DNA of 64,000 nucleotides from Fibrella forsythiae (GTDB lineage Bacteria; Bacteroidota; Bacteroidia; Cytophagales; Spirosomataceae). The DNA lies in contig NZ_JAFMYW010000004.1 of the NCBI RefSeq assembly GCF_017353175.1, positions 434,001 through 498,000 on the forward strand, written 5' to 3'. The translations under genes were made by a program, and so were the position numbers. Shown here one piece after another: positions 1 through 7,710 of the stretch (position 1 is its first letter; every line of letters begins with the position of its first letter). A model generated the notes under the pieces. It did no database searches, had not been told where the DNA came from, and was given only the letters and a program-made list of their open reading frames with translations.

Positions 1-2
1 AC

Positions 3-1253
3 CACGAAGGTGATGTATACGCCATTATGGTTATGGGCATCGATGTGACGGATCAGATTGTTGTTCAGCAGCAACTCGAGGCATCGCAGGTAATTTTAGA
101 GCAAACGAATCAGCGGCTCACGCTGGCGCTGGACGCGGGCAAATTAGGTATGTTTGAGTTTGCACTGGCCACAGGTACGCTGACGTGCAGTGCCCAGTGC
201 AAACTCAATTTTGGGCGCCCTTCCAACGCGCCCTTTGATTACCCCGATCTCATACAAACCATCATTGCCGACGACCGGCCGCTTGTACAACAGGCAACAG
301 CCGAAGCCATCGAAACAAAAACGACGTATTACGCTGAATACCGCATTCACTATCCGGACGGAAGTCTGCACTGGATAAAAGCATCGGGCCTGCCTGTCTA
401 CGCCCCCAACGGCCAGCCCATAAAGCTGATCGGCGTAACGCAGGATATAACGTCGCAGCGTATGGCCCAGGAAGAGCTGGAACAACAGGTGCAGCAACGT
501 ACCCGGCAGATTCAGGAATCGAATCAGGATTTGATCCGTTCGAACGAAAACCTCCAGCAATTTGCCTATATAGCCAGCCATGACCTACAGGAACCACTCC
601 GGAAAATTCAGGCATTCAGCGACCTGCTTCAGCAACAGTATGGCCCTCAGCTAGGCCAGGGCGTCGATTTTCTGGAACGCATACAATCGGCCGCCAGCCG
701 TATGTCGACGCTGATTCGCGATCTGCTGGCCTTTTCCAGGATCTCGACCCGGCAGGAGGCTACCGCGCCAATTCCGCTGAACGAACTTGTTCAGCAAGTG
801 TTGGGTGATCTGGAACTTGTTATTCAGGAAACAAACGCACAGATACGGGTTGACCCGTTGCCTGTCATCTACGGCGATAGGTCGCAGTTGGGCCAGCTTT
901 TTCATAATCTGCTCAACAATGCATTGAAATTTTCCAAGCCCGGCAAACATCCGCGCATTCAGATTACCGCTCAGCAGCTGCCCGATGGCGATCTGCCAAC
1001 CGGTATAAAGCCTACCCGCCGAACGCCAGCCTATTACCGTGTTGATGTTATAGACAACGGTATTGGTTTCGATGAGAAGTACCTGAACCGCATTTTTCAG
1101 GTATTTCAGCGGCTTCACAGCAAAAGCGAGTATGCAGGTACGGGCGTTGGGCTGGCTATCTGCGAAAAAGTGGCGGCCAACCATGGTGGCGCCATCTCCG
1201 CCAGCAGCGAGCCCGGGCAAGGCGCTACATTTAGCGTTTATTTCCCTATCTAA
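3..1253 (+). CDS. PAS-domain sensor histidine kinase (5' end outside window)
   Basis: The frame is already open at the window edge, so the N-terminus is missing; 416 residues are visible. They begin with the tail of one PAS/PAC unit (GIDVTDQ), followed by a second PAS domain ending in GVTQDITSQR, a short coiled-coil linker, and a HisKA dimerisation domain with the phospho-accepting His in SHDLQEPLRK. The catalytic HATPase domain shows the N box (LFHNLLNNALKFSK), the G1 box (DNGIGF) and the G2 box (GTGVGLAICEKV). This is the arrangement of multi-PAS (phytochrome-like) kinases. No membrane segment is visible in this part, so it may be cytoplasmic. No response regulator lies beside it, so its partner is unknown. 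A strong hairpin follows the stop codon. Confidence 0.93.
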   Translation, partial: HEGDVYAIMVMGIDVTDQIVVQQQLEASQVILEQTNQRLTLALDAGKLGMFEFALATGTLTCSAQCKLNFGRPSNAPFDYPDLIQTIIADDRPLVQQATAEAIETKTTYYAEYRIHYPDGSLHWIKASGLPVYAPNGQPIKLIGVTQDITSQRMAQEELEQQVQQRTRQIQESNQDLIRSNENLQQFAYIASHDLQEPLRKIQAFSDLLQQQYGPQLGQGVDFLERIQSAASRMSTLIRDLLAFSRISTRQEATAPIPLNELVQQVLGDLELVIQETNAQIRVDPLPVIYGDRSQLGQLFHNLLNNALKFSKPGKHPRIQITAQQLPDGDLPTGIKPTRRTPAYYRVDVIDNGIGFDEKYLNRIFQVFQRLHSKSEYAGTGVGLAICEKVAANHGGAISASSEPGQGATFSVYFPI

Positions 1254-1269
1254 TCTGTTCAGGGTCGTT

Positions 1270-1335
1270 GGCTGACAGCGTTGCGTGCGGCGTCATCGAT
1301 GGCAACCAATCACGCCGCACGCAACGCTGACCAGC
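1270..1335. terminator. Bidirectional hairpin between convergent genes
   Basis: A perfect 17-bp inverted repeat (arms 1277-1293 and 1312-1328) with an 18-nt loop lies between the stop of the histidine kinase and the stop of the small minus-strand gene. The stem can be extended outwards with a bulge. No long T-run follows, so its action as an intrinsic terminator is inferred from strength and position. Confidence 0.6.
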
Positions 1336-1338
1336 CAA

Positions 1339-1509
1339 TCAGATAGCGGCAAACTTGTCGGCAATGGCTTGTCTGAGTGTATCCACTTTCGAGGTCCAGT
1401 CAATGCCAATGGCAGAATGACCGGCGGCATCGGCAATGTCTTTCTGTTCTAATGCGTATTTCAGCATGGCTTGCAATTCAAGGAAACTGGCTTGGGCTAA
1501 CGACTCCAT
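1339..1509 (-). CDS. Small conserved-looking hypothetical protein
   Basis: A 56-residue frame starting MESLAQASFLELQ. The frame extends 12 residues further to a Met at 1545, but that start would leave only 18 bases before the divergent frame at 1564, so the inner start at 1509 is preferred. The composition is soluble and helix-prone (SKVDTLRQAIADKFAAI), with no signal peptide or cysteine. I recognise no family. It is convergent with the histidine kinase and shares the hairpin at 1270-1335 as terminator. Confidence 0.45.
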   Translation of the reverse strand: MESLAQASFLELQAMLKYALEQKDIADAAGHSAIGIDWTSKVDTLRQAIADKFAAI

Positions 1510-1563
1510 GTTTTTCAGTAGTTGAGATTGGTTGGAAATAAACAAACGTATAGGGGCAGAATA

Positions 1564-1752
1564 ATGAACAAATGCCAGGAGATACGTAAGCTGTATGTAG
1601 TACTACTGAAAACAATGCCTTTTGTTTTATGCTATGCCCTGCTGAACGTAACTAGCTGTCTTTTTGTCGATAGAAGCAGAAGGCAGAGCGAACCGGAGGC
1701 AGGAATCACCAACCAGCCAGTTGCTCGTACCGCAAAAAAAGGTGAATTTTAA
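1564..1752 (+). CDS. Small membrane/lipoprotein-like hypothetical protein
   Basis: A 62-residue frame from MNKCQEIRK. It has one hydrophobic stretch (residues about 10-30) that ends in NVTSC, which resembles a lipobox, followed by a short polar tail. It ends 8 bases before the ATG of the next small exported ORF, suggesting a two-gene unit leading to the RND exporter. No family is recognised; the frame may be non-coding. Confidence 0.35.
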   Translation: MNKCQEIRKLYVVLLKTMPFVLCYALLNVTSCLFVDRSRRQSEPEAGITNQPVARTAKKGEF

Positions 1753-1760
1753 GGGCAATA

Positions 1761-2147
1761 ATGGGCAAAACAACTCCAACTAAGTGGCAATGGCTAACGT
1801 GGTCGAGTGGCATGATCGCCGCCTGGCTAATGATACTATTGCCCGTTTGGAACGCCGAAGCCAGCTCAGAAACAGAGCAAAAAACCTACATTTCGTGCGA
1901 TTCGCCCGCTCCATCGGCACCTAATCCTGATTACGCGTCGATGGTCTGTAGTCATGGCCCGGTTGCCCGCATCAGTGCGCAAACTGGTTTTGCCTTTGGC
2001 CCCTCACTTAACGCAACAACCTGCTGGCTACCCGCTTGCCAGTGGGTAGCGGCCACGTGTGTACCGGGGCAATTATACCGCTCTTCGTATTCCTTCCGTT
2101 TTCTACAGCTCATCTTCGAGCACCAGATCGCGATCAACGCCCCCTGA
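1761..2147 (+). CDS. Small putative exported protein upstream of an RND exporter
   Basis: 128 residues. A hydrophobic segment at about residues 17-30 (MIAAWLMILLPVWNAEA) looks like a signal peptide with an Ala-x-Ala cleavage site. The mature part has several cysteines and ends with FRFLQLIFEHQIAINAP. I do not recognise a characterised family. Its position ahead of an RND/MMPL transporter suggests an accessory role, but this is inference only. From the stop at 2147 to the transporter start at 2318 there is no convincing gene, only a short palindrome around 2221-2237. Confidence 0.45.
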   Translation: MGKTTPTKWQWLTWSSGMIAAWLMILLPVWNAEASSETEQKTYISCDSPAPSAPNPDYASMVCSHGPVARISAQTGFAFGPSLNATTCWLPACQWVAATCVPGQLYRSSYSFRFLQLIFEHQIAINAP

Positions 2148-2317
2148 CGCGCAGGGCTACGTTTTTTTTCTACGCTTGTATGCCTCCGTTGATTCAGTGG
2201 AGAACGTACCTGCGTTAGCTCCCGTTGGCCCAACGGGCTACCTGTCTGTTCAACCACCTGATGCTGGTGGCTCATCATCGGACTTTATCCATTTTTCTGT
2301 TATTTCCCGCTATCGTT

Positions 2318-4612
2318 ATGTGGTCTTCTGTAGCCCGCGTTATTCTCTCGTATCGTGCATTCTGGTTGGGGTTGCTCCTCCTGCTTACCGGGCTGATGGC
2401 CTATTTTGGCACCCGTTTGCAACTGTCGTATCAACTGGCCAGGGTGTTACCGCTCTCTGATTCAACCCAACAGCAATACGACCGATTCCGGCAGCGCTTC
2501 GGTGCCGACGGTACACTGATGGTCGTTGGCTGGCAAAGCAACCGCTGGTTCGATCTGCCTGTATATCAGGATTGGTACACGATGACGGAACAAGTGGGGA
2601 AACTGGCAGGCGTGAAGCAGGTTTTATCGACCACCCGGCTATATACCCTCGATAAGCGCGACACCGCCTGGACCATCAACCCGCTGGTTAAACGGATTCC
2701 CACCACGCAAGCAGCAGTAGACAGCCTGAAAACGCACATTCTTTCTCTTCCTTTCTATGAAGGGCTGCTGGTCAACCCAGCCACGAAGTCGACGCTTATG
2801 GCTATTTCGTTCGACGAGAAGAAACTAAACTCGCGCGATCGAATTGCCCTGGTTGAATCCATTCGGCAGTATGGCAGCACCTTCGCTGAGAAAAACCATA
2901 TCGACATCCATTACTCCGGCCTCCCGTCTATCCGGACCGAGGTGATGAAGAAGGTTTCAAAAGAGATGAAACTGTTTATGGGGCTGGCCGCGGCCGTAAC
3001 CGGACTGATGGTGTGGCTGCTGTTTCGTTCAGGTCGTGTGGTGTGGCTATCGATGGTCATTGTGGCCATCGGCGTTTGCATTGCCGTGGGTACGTTGGCC
3101 TTGTTCCACTATGACATCACGCTGCTGACTGGCCTGCTGCCACCGCTGCTGATTGTCATTGGCGTGCCAAACTGCGTATTTCTGGTGAACAAATACCATC
3201 AGGAACTGGCCGTGCATGGGCAAAAACAGCGGGCATTGGAGGCCATGATCCAGCAAATCGGACTTTCGGCGCTGCTGGCGAACGTAACGACGGCCATCGG
3301 ATTTGGCGTGTTTTATTTCACCAACAGTCGTCTCCTGATGGAATTCGGTGTGGTGGCGGCTATTAGCGTGCTGGCGGTTTACGTGGTCTGTCTGCTACTG
3401 GTACCCATTGGCCTCAGCTACCTGCCTGTTCCCAAAACCACAGAACGGCAAACATTACAGGGCGAGAGCTGGGTCAGACTGCTCACCAAAGTCGATTACT
3501 GGGTGCACCATCGCCGACAGTTGATTTACGGCACCATCGCCCTGATCACGCTGGTGAGCGCCCTGGGCCTGACCCGGATTCGGGTTGAGGGCTACGTGGT
3601 CGACGATCTGCCTAAAAATGATCCGGTCTATACAGACTTGCGGTTCTTCGAGCAACAATTCAAGGGCGCGCTTCCCCTTGAGGTGATGATCGATACCGGC
3701 ACGCCGAACGGTGTATTCGCCGGAGCCGGACGGGTGCTGTATAAAATTCGGGCACTGGAACGGGTCATGGCCAGTTATCCTGAGTTTTCGAAACCAAACT
3801 CGCTGGTCAATGCCATCCGGTTTGCGTATCAGGGGTACCGGGGTGGCGAAGCGCGCTATTATGTGCTGCCACCCGCGCTGGAACTACGAAAGCTGACCAA
3901 CGGCGTGCCCCTGACCGGCAAATCATCGTCGCTGGCCAATTCCTTTGTCGACTCGACCCGGCAGGCAACGCGGGTCAGCTATCAGATGGCCGACATTGGC
4001 TCTATCCGATTGAAGGCCCTGCTGGCTCACCTGCGCCCCCGGCTCGACTCACTTATGGCCGGAACGCCCTACAAGGTGAGCCTCACGGGTCATAGCCTGG
4101 TCTTTCTGCAAAGCAACGATTATCTGCTGGGTAACCTCTACGAGAGCCTGCTGCTGGCCATTGGCCTGATTGCGCTGGTGGGCATGATCCTGTTCCGGTC
4201 TATTCCCATCATCCTGCTCTCCAAACTGCCCTGCCTCATTCCGCTGGTAGTAACGGCCGGCATTATGGGTTTCGCTGATATTGCGTTCAAGCCATCGACC
4301 ATCCTGATCTTCAGCATCGCCTTCGGGCTGGCCTCAGACGGAACGGTCTATTTCCTGACAAGCTACCGCCGGCACTTGCAATTGGGTCTTGAGCCGTCTG
4401 AGGCTATTTCGCAGGCAATTCACGAAACAGGGATCAGCCTGATTTTTACCGCCCTGATTCTGGCGGGTGGCTTTGCCGTGTTTGCAGCATCGGGTTTTGG
4501 CGGAACAGCCGCACTGGGTGTGCTGGTGGCCACAACAGTGCTCATGGCCTGCCTGACGAACCTGGTCTTGTTACCCGCTCTATTACTGACATTGAAGCGC
4601 TATCGAGTATGA
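2318..4612 (+). CDS. RND/MMPL-family exporter
   Basis: 764 residues from the Met at 2318. The frame is open further upstream to 2225, but MWSSVARVILSYRAFWLG is the first start that places a normal short N-tail before membrane helix 1. The layout is the two-fold RND pattern: TM1, a large periplasmic loop (LARVLPLSDSTQQQYDRF onwards), five helices, a second half beginning near LIYGTIALITLVSALGL, a second loop, then the final helices (GLASDGTVYFLTSYRR, ALGVLVATTVLMACL). The size and lack of a tripartite docking hairpin fit MMPL-type exporters of lipids or hydrophobic molecules rather than AcrB pumps. Substrate unknown. The YitT gene follows 21 bases later, so they are probably co-transcribed. 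Confidence 0.85.
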   Translation: MWSSVARVILSYRAFWLGLLLLLTGLMAYFGTRLQLSYQLARVLPLSDSTQQQYDRFRQRFGADGTLMVVGWQSNRWFDLPVYQDWYTMTEQVGKLAGVKQVLSTTRLYTLDKRDTAWTINPLVKRIPTTQAAVDSLKTHILSLPFYEGLLVNPATKSTLMAISFDEKKLNSRDRIALVESIRQYGSTFAEKNHIDIHYSGLPSIRTEVMKKVSKEMKLFMGLAAAVTGLMVWLLFRSGRVVWLSMVIVAIGVCIAVGTLALFHYDITLLTGLLPPLLIVIGVPNCVFLVNKYHQELAVHGQKQRALEAMIQQIGLSALLANVTTAIGFGVFYFTNSRLLMEFGVVAAISVLAVYVVCLLLVPIGLSYLPVPKTTERQTLQGESWVRLLTKVDYWVHHRRQLIYGTIALITLVSALGLTRIRVEGYVVDDLPKNDPVYTDLRFFEQQFKGALPLEVMIDTGTPNGVFAGAGRVLYKIRALERVMASYPEFSKPNSLVNAIRFAYQGYRGGEARYYVLPPALELRKLTNGVPLTGKSSSLANSFVDSTRQATRVSYQMADIGSIRLKALLAHLRPRLDSLMAGTPYKVSLTGHSLVFLQSNDYLLGNLYESLLLAIGLIALVGMILFRSIPIILLSKLPCLIPLVVTAGIMGFADIAFKPSTILIFSIAFGLASDGTVYFLTSYRRHLQLGLEPSEAISQAIHETGISLIFTALILAGGFAVFAASGFGGTAALGVLVATTVLMACLTNLVLLPALLLTLKRYRV

Positions 4613-4633
4613 ACAATCTAACAACTCAACAGC

Positions 4634-5524
4634 ATGATTTCTCAAGAAACGATGGTCTCGTCGTCGCAGACGAACCTCCACCGCCTGAAAGATGGCGCCT
4701 TCCTGGTTGCGGGTGTGCTCTGCGCCGGTATGGGGCTAAACGGTTTTTTATTACCCAATAACTTCATCGACGGGGGAGCTATGGGCATTTCCCTGTTACT
4801 GGAAATCACAACGGGCGTACAACTTGCCCTGCTGGTTATCCTGGTCAATTTGCCATTCATCTGGCTGGGCTATCGGCAAATATCCAGTGGGTTTGCCATT
4901 CGAACCACGATCGCCATCAGCCTGCTGGCCGTATGTCTGGTTTTTGTTCCTTACCCCGTTGTCACAACGGATAAGCTCCTGATCTCCGTCTTCGGTGGTT
5001 TTTTCCTGGGCGCCGGTATCGGGCTCGCTATTCGGGGCGGGGGCGTTCTCGATGGCACCGAAGTACTGGCCATCTGGGTTAGCCGCCGGTCGGCTCTGAC
5101 GGTTGGCGACGTGATCATGGTCATCAACGTGCTGGTCTTTGGCGCTGCGGCCATTCTGCTGAACGTGGAAACGGCGCTGTATGCCATGCTAACGTACCTG
5201 GCCGCCTCTAAAACCGTCGATTTTCTGATTCACGGTATTGAAGAATACACCGCCGTGATCATCGTGTCGGAACATCACCAGGCGCTGCGCACCATGATTA
5301 CCGAGAAACTGGGGCGGGGCGTTACGGTGTTTAAAGGCGAAAAAGGATACGGCAAACGCGGCCATCAGCAAGAAGACACCAGCATTCTTTACGCCGTAGT
5401 GACCCGCCTGGAACTGACCAGGCTTAAAGATAGCATCAGCCGTATCGACGAAAACGCCTTCGTGATCAACCACGGCATCGACGATGCAAAAGGCGGGATG
5501 ATCAAGGGGCGGCCACTTCATTAA
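4634..5524 (+). CDS. YitT family membrane protein
   Basis: 296 residues. The N-terminal two thirds hold five to six hydrophobic helices with the signature NNFIDGGAMGISLLLE and the Gly-rich GIGLAIRGGGVLDGTEVLA, characteristic of the YitT/DUF161 membrane domain. The C-terminal domain (GRGVTVFKGEKGYGKRG ... ILYAVVTRLEL ... DENAFVIN) is the DUF2179 soluble domain usually fused to it. The family is widespread and its transport function is unproven. It probably shares an operon with the RND exporter immediately upstream. Confidence 0.9.
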   Translation: MISQETMVSSSQTNLHRLKDGAFLVAGVLCAGMGLNGFLLPNNFIDGGAMGISLLLEITTGVQLALLVILVNLPFIWLGYRQISSGFAIRTTIAISLLAVCLVFVPYPVVTTDKLLISVFGGFFLGAGIGLAIRGGGVLDGTEVLAIWVSRRSALTVGDVIMVINVLVFGAAAILLNVETALYAMLTYLAASKTVDFLIHGIEEYTAVIIVSEHHQALRTMITEKLGRGVTVFKGEKGYGKRGHQQEDTSILYAVVTRLELTRLKDSISRIDENAFVINHGIDDAKGGMIKGRPLH

Positions 5525-5532
5525 ATCAAGTG

Positions 5533-5643
5533 GTCATTACGCTGCGCTGGCAGCAGGTTACCGTTGGGTATTATTAACTTCAACGGATTAACTGACAGAC
5601 CATTACTACTTAATGGCAACTAATGACAGCGTAGCATAATGAC
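5533..5643. repeat. Short element with 17-bp imperfect terminal inverted repeats
   Basis: The 114-base gap before the NhaP-type antiporter starts with GTCATTACGCTGCGCTG (5533-5549) and ends with its near reverse complement (5627-5643, 15 of 17 match). The right arm contains the antiporter start codon at 5639. A similar left end with one mismatch occurs at 7600-7616 before the Kef antiporter. It may be a miniature mobile element or a shared regulatory hairpin. Confidence 0.45.
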
Positions 5644-6949
5644 TACAAATGACCATCATTTATTAAAGCAGTTGATCGGTATGGATTCGTTTAGTTATGA
5701 TTTATGGTTAGTCATCGTCGCTCTGGCCATTTTGGCGGTGGCTTGGCTACCGTCTTTATTGGCCAACCACCCGCTGTCGTACCCCATTCTGTTCGTCATT
5801 GGTGGCTGGGTCCTGTACCGCTTACCTCTCGCACTACCCGACCCGCTGCCACTCAATAATCCGGTGCTGACCATGCATCTGACCGAGCTTTGCGTTATTG
5901 TAGCCTTGACGGGAACGGGCCTTAAAATTGATCGGCGGTTCAGTTTACGCGGCTGGCGCATTCCGCTCCGGCTCATCTGGCTGACGATGGTGGTAACGAT
6001 TGCCCTCTTCACCCTCCTGGCCTGGGAATGGGCGGGCTGGCCAGTAGCTACGGCCCTGTTTCTGGCAGCCAGCCTGGCCCCAACTGACCCGGTGCTGGCA
6101 GGCGACGTGCAGGTTGGCGACCCTAACGAAGGAGGCGAAGACACGGTACGGTTTGCCCTGACCGCCGAGGCCGGGTTGAATGATGGCATGGCTTTCCCGT
6201 TCGTGTATCTGGCCATAGGGCTGGCACATTCGGCAACTATGTCATCCGTCGATCTAACGCACTGGTTTCTTTTCGACCTGTTCTATCGGGTTGGCGTTGG
6301 CATATTGGGCGGCTGGTTATCCGGGCGGCTACTGGCGTACCTGATTTTTGAACTGCCGCAGCGTATCAGCATCAAAACAACTGCTTATGGGTTTGTTGCG
6401 CTGGCCGTAACACTGATTAGCTATGGCGTTACCGAACTTGTTCACGGCTACGGATTCCTGGCGGTGTTTGTAGCAGCCATCACGATTCGGAATCACGAAC
6501 GTACCCACGAATACCATACCTACATGCACGCTTTCTCCGACCAGATTGAGCGATTGCTTGTTGCCCTGATTCTGCTTTTATTTGGCGGGGCAATTGCCGA
6601 AGGTCTGCTGCAATCACTGACCGTCCAGGATGCTGTGATGGGTTTACTGCTCGTGCTCGTGATCCGGCCTTTGGTTGGATGGCTCACCTTGTGGAAAACC
6701 AACGCCAAGGGCCTGAAACGCTGGATCATCGCCAGTTTTGGCATCCGGGGTATCGGGTCTATATTTTACATAGCCTATGGGGTACAGCAGGCTGCCTTTG
6801 CCGACTCCGCACGGATTTGGGCATTAACCGGCTGGATCATCGTACTGTCTGTATTTCTGCATGGCATATCCGCAACGCCTGTCATGAAACGGCTTGATCG
6901 CCGTATGGCCCCTGCCGCTTTGCCCGACGAAACGGAACCAATCAACTGA
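5639..6949 (+). CDS. CPA1-family Na+(K+)/H+ antiporter, NhaP type
   Basis: 436 residues, about 12 predicted membrane helices. The CPA1 signatures are visible: the acidic ion-binding motif in SLAPTDPVLAGDVQVG and the ND motif in EAGLNDGMAFPFVYL, plus FGIRGIGSIFYIAYG near the end. It exchanges monovalent cations for protons across the inner membrane. No C-terminal RCK domain is present. An inner Met (MDSFSYDLW, 5681) is an alternative start; the upstream ATG lies inside an inverted repeat. It forms a cation/pH homeostasis block with the two following genes. Confidence 0.9.
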   Translation: MTTNDHHLLKQLIGMDSFSYDLWLVIVALAILAVAWLPSLLANHPLSYPILFVIGGWVLYRLPLALPDPLPLNNPVLTMHLTELCVIVALTGTGLKIDRRFSLRGWRIPLRLIWLTMVVTIALFTLLAWEWAGWPVATALFLAASLAPTDPVLAGDVQVGDPNEGGEDTVRFALTAEAGLNDGMAFPFVYLAIGLAHSATMSSVDLTHWFLFDLFYRVGVGILGGWLSGRLLAYLIFELPQRISIKTTAYGFVALAVTLISYGVTELVHGYGFLAVFVAAITIRNHERTHEYHTYMHAFSDQIERLLVALILLLFGGAIAEGLLQSLTVQDAVMGLLLVLVIRPLVGWLTLWKTNAKGLKRWIIASFGIRGIGSIFYIAYGVQQAAFADSARIWALTGWIIVLSVFLHGISATPVMKRLDRRMAPAALPDETEPIN

Positions 6950-7004
6950 TTGTCAATAGCTGAGCAAACTAAAGCTAACATTTTTACCACTAGCAACCGA
7001 TAGC

Positions 7005-7595
7005 ATGGCCCGCATATTACTTCAGTTTGCGCATCCAATCCTGAGTAAATCCAGAATACACGCTACCCTGCTTCAGGCTTGCTTAAACCTGAAAAACGTA
7101 ACGATCAACGATCTGTACGAGCAGTACCCTGATTTGTATATCAACGTTGAGCGGGAACAGCGGTTACTGCTTAGTCACGACATTATCATTTTTCAGCATC
7201 CATTTTACTGGTACAGCAGCCCGGCCATCATTAAACAGTGGTTCGATCTGGTGCTGGAACATAACTGGGCCTACGGCTCACGGGGAAATGCGCTGGCGGG
7301 AAAGTCGATGATGAATGCCATTTCGTGTGGCGGCAGTAGACAGGCATACACGCCAACAGGCACCAATCGCTTCACGATCAATCAGTTTCTTGCTCCTTTC
7401 GATCAGACAGCGCATCTGTGCAAGATGACGTACCTGCCCCCCTTCGTCATCCACGCAACGCACCGGCTTACCGCCGATGAACTGACCGAATACGGCAACC
7501 AATACTGCTCGGTTCTATCAGCACTGGCCAACGATCGGTTTACGCCCGACAACTTTGAGGGTATCCAGTATATCAATGAGCTAGTTACACGGTAA
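7005..7595 (+). CDS. KefF/KefG-like NAD(P)H:quinone oxidoreductase (flavodoxin fold)
   Basis: 196 residues. The protein begins ARILLQFAHPILSKSRIHATLL, the phosphate-binding loop of the flavodoxin-2 fold, and has the FMN-site motif FQHPFYWYSSPAIIKQWFDLVL typical of KefF/KefG ancillary proteins and MdaB-type quinone reductases. In Enterobacteria such proteins bind the C-terminal domain of KefB/KefC and are needed for full potassium efflux during electrophile stress. The Kef-type antiporter lies 115 bases downstream on the same strand, supporting the same partnership here. The enzyme is cytoplasmic and expected to bind FMN or FAD. Confidence 0.87.
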   Translation: MARILLQFAHPILSKSRIHATLLQACLNLKNVTINDLYEQYPDLYINVEREQRLLLSHDIIIFQHPFYWYSSPAIIKQWFDLVLEHNWAYGSRGNALAGKSMMNAISCGGSRQAYTPTGTNRFTINQFLAPFDQTAHLCKMTYLPPFVIHATHRLTADELTEYGNQYCSVLSALANDRFTPDNFEGIQYINELVTR

Positions 7596-7599
7596 AGTT

Positions 7600-7704
7600 G
7601 TCATTACGATGCGCTGTCATTCATGCCATTCAGTGGCCATTTACTTCGCGTCATTTGTCGCAAAAACAATTAACGACCACCCAATGACAGCCTAACATAA
7701 CTCC
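7600..7704. repeat. Intergenic segment resembling the repeat at 5533-5643
   Basis: The gap between the flavoprotein and Kef genes starts with GTCATTACGATGCGCTG (7600-7616; one mismatch to 5533-5549) and ends with AATGACAGCCTAACATAA (7683-7700; two mismatches to 5622-5639). The internal sequences differ. Two related elements upstream of two antiporters suggest a shared control site or relics of one element. Confidence 0.35.
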
Positions 7705-7710
7705 ACGAAC

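Noticed and set aside
2059-2460. 133-residue plus-strand frame overlapping the exported ORF and RND gene
   Set aside because: Serine-rich low-complexity translation overlapping two better-supported frames.
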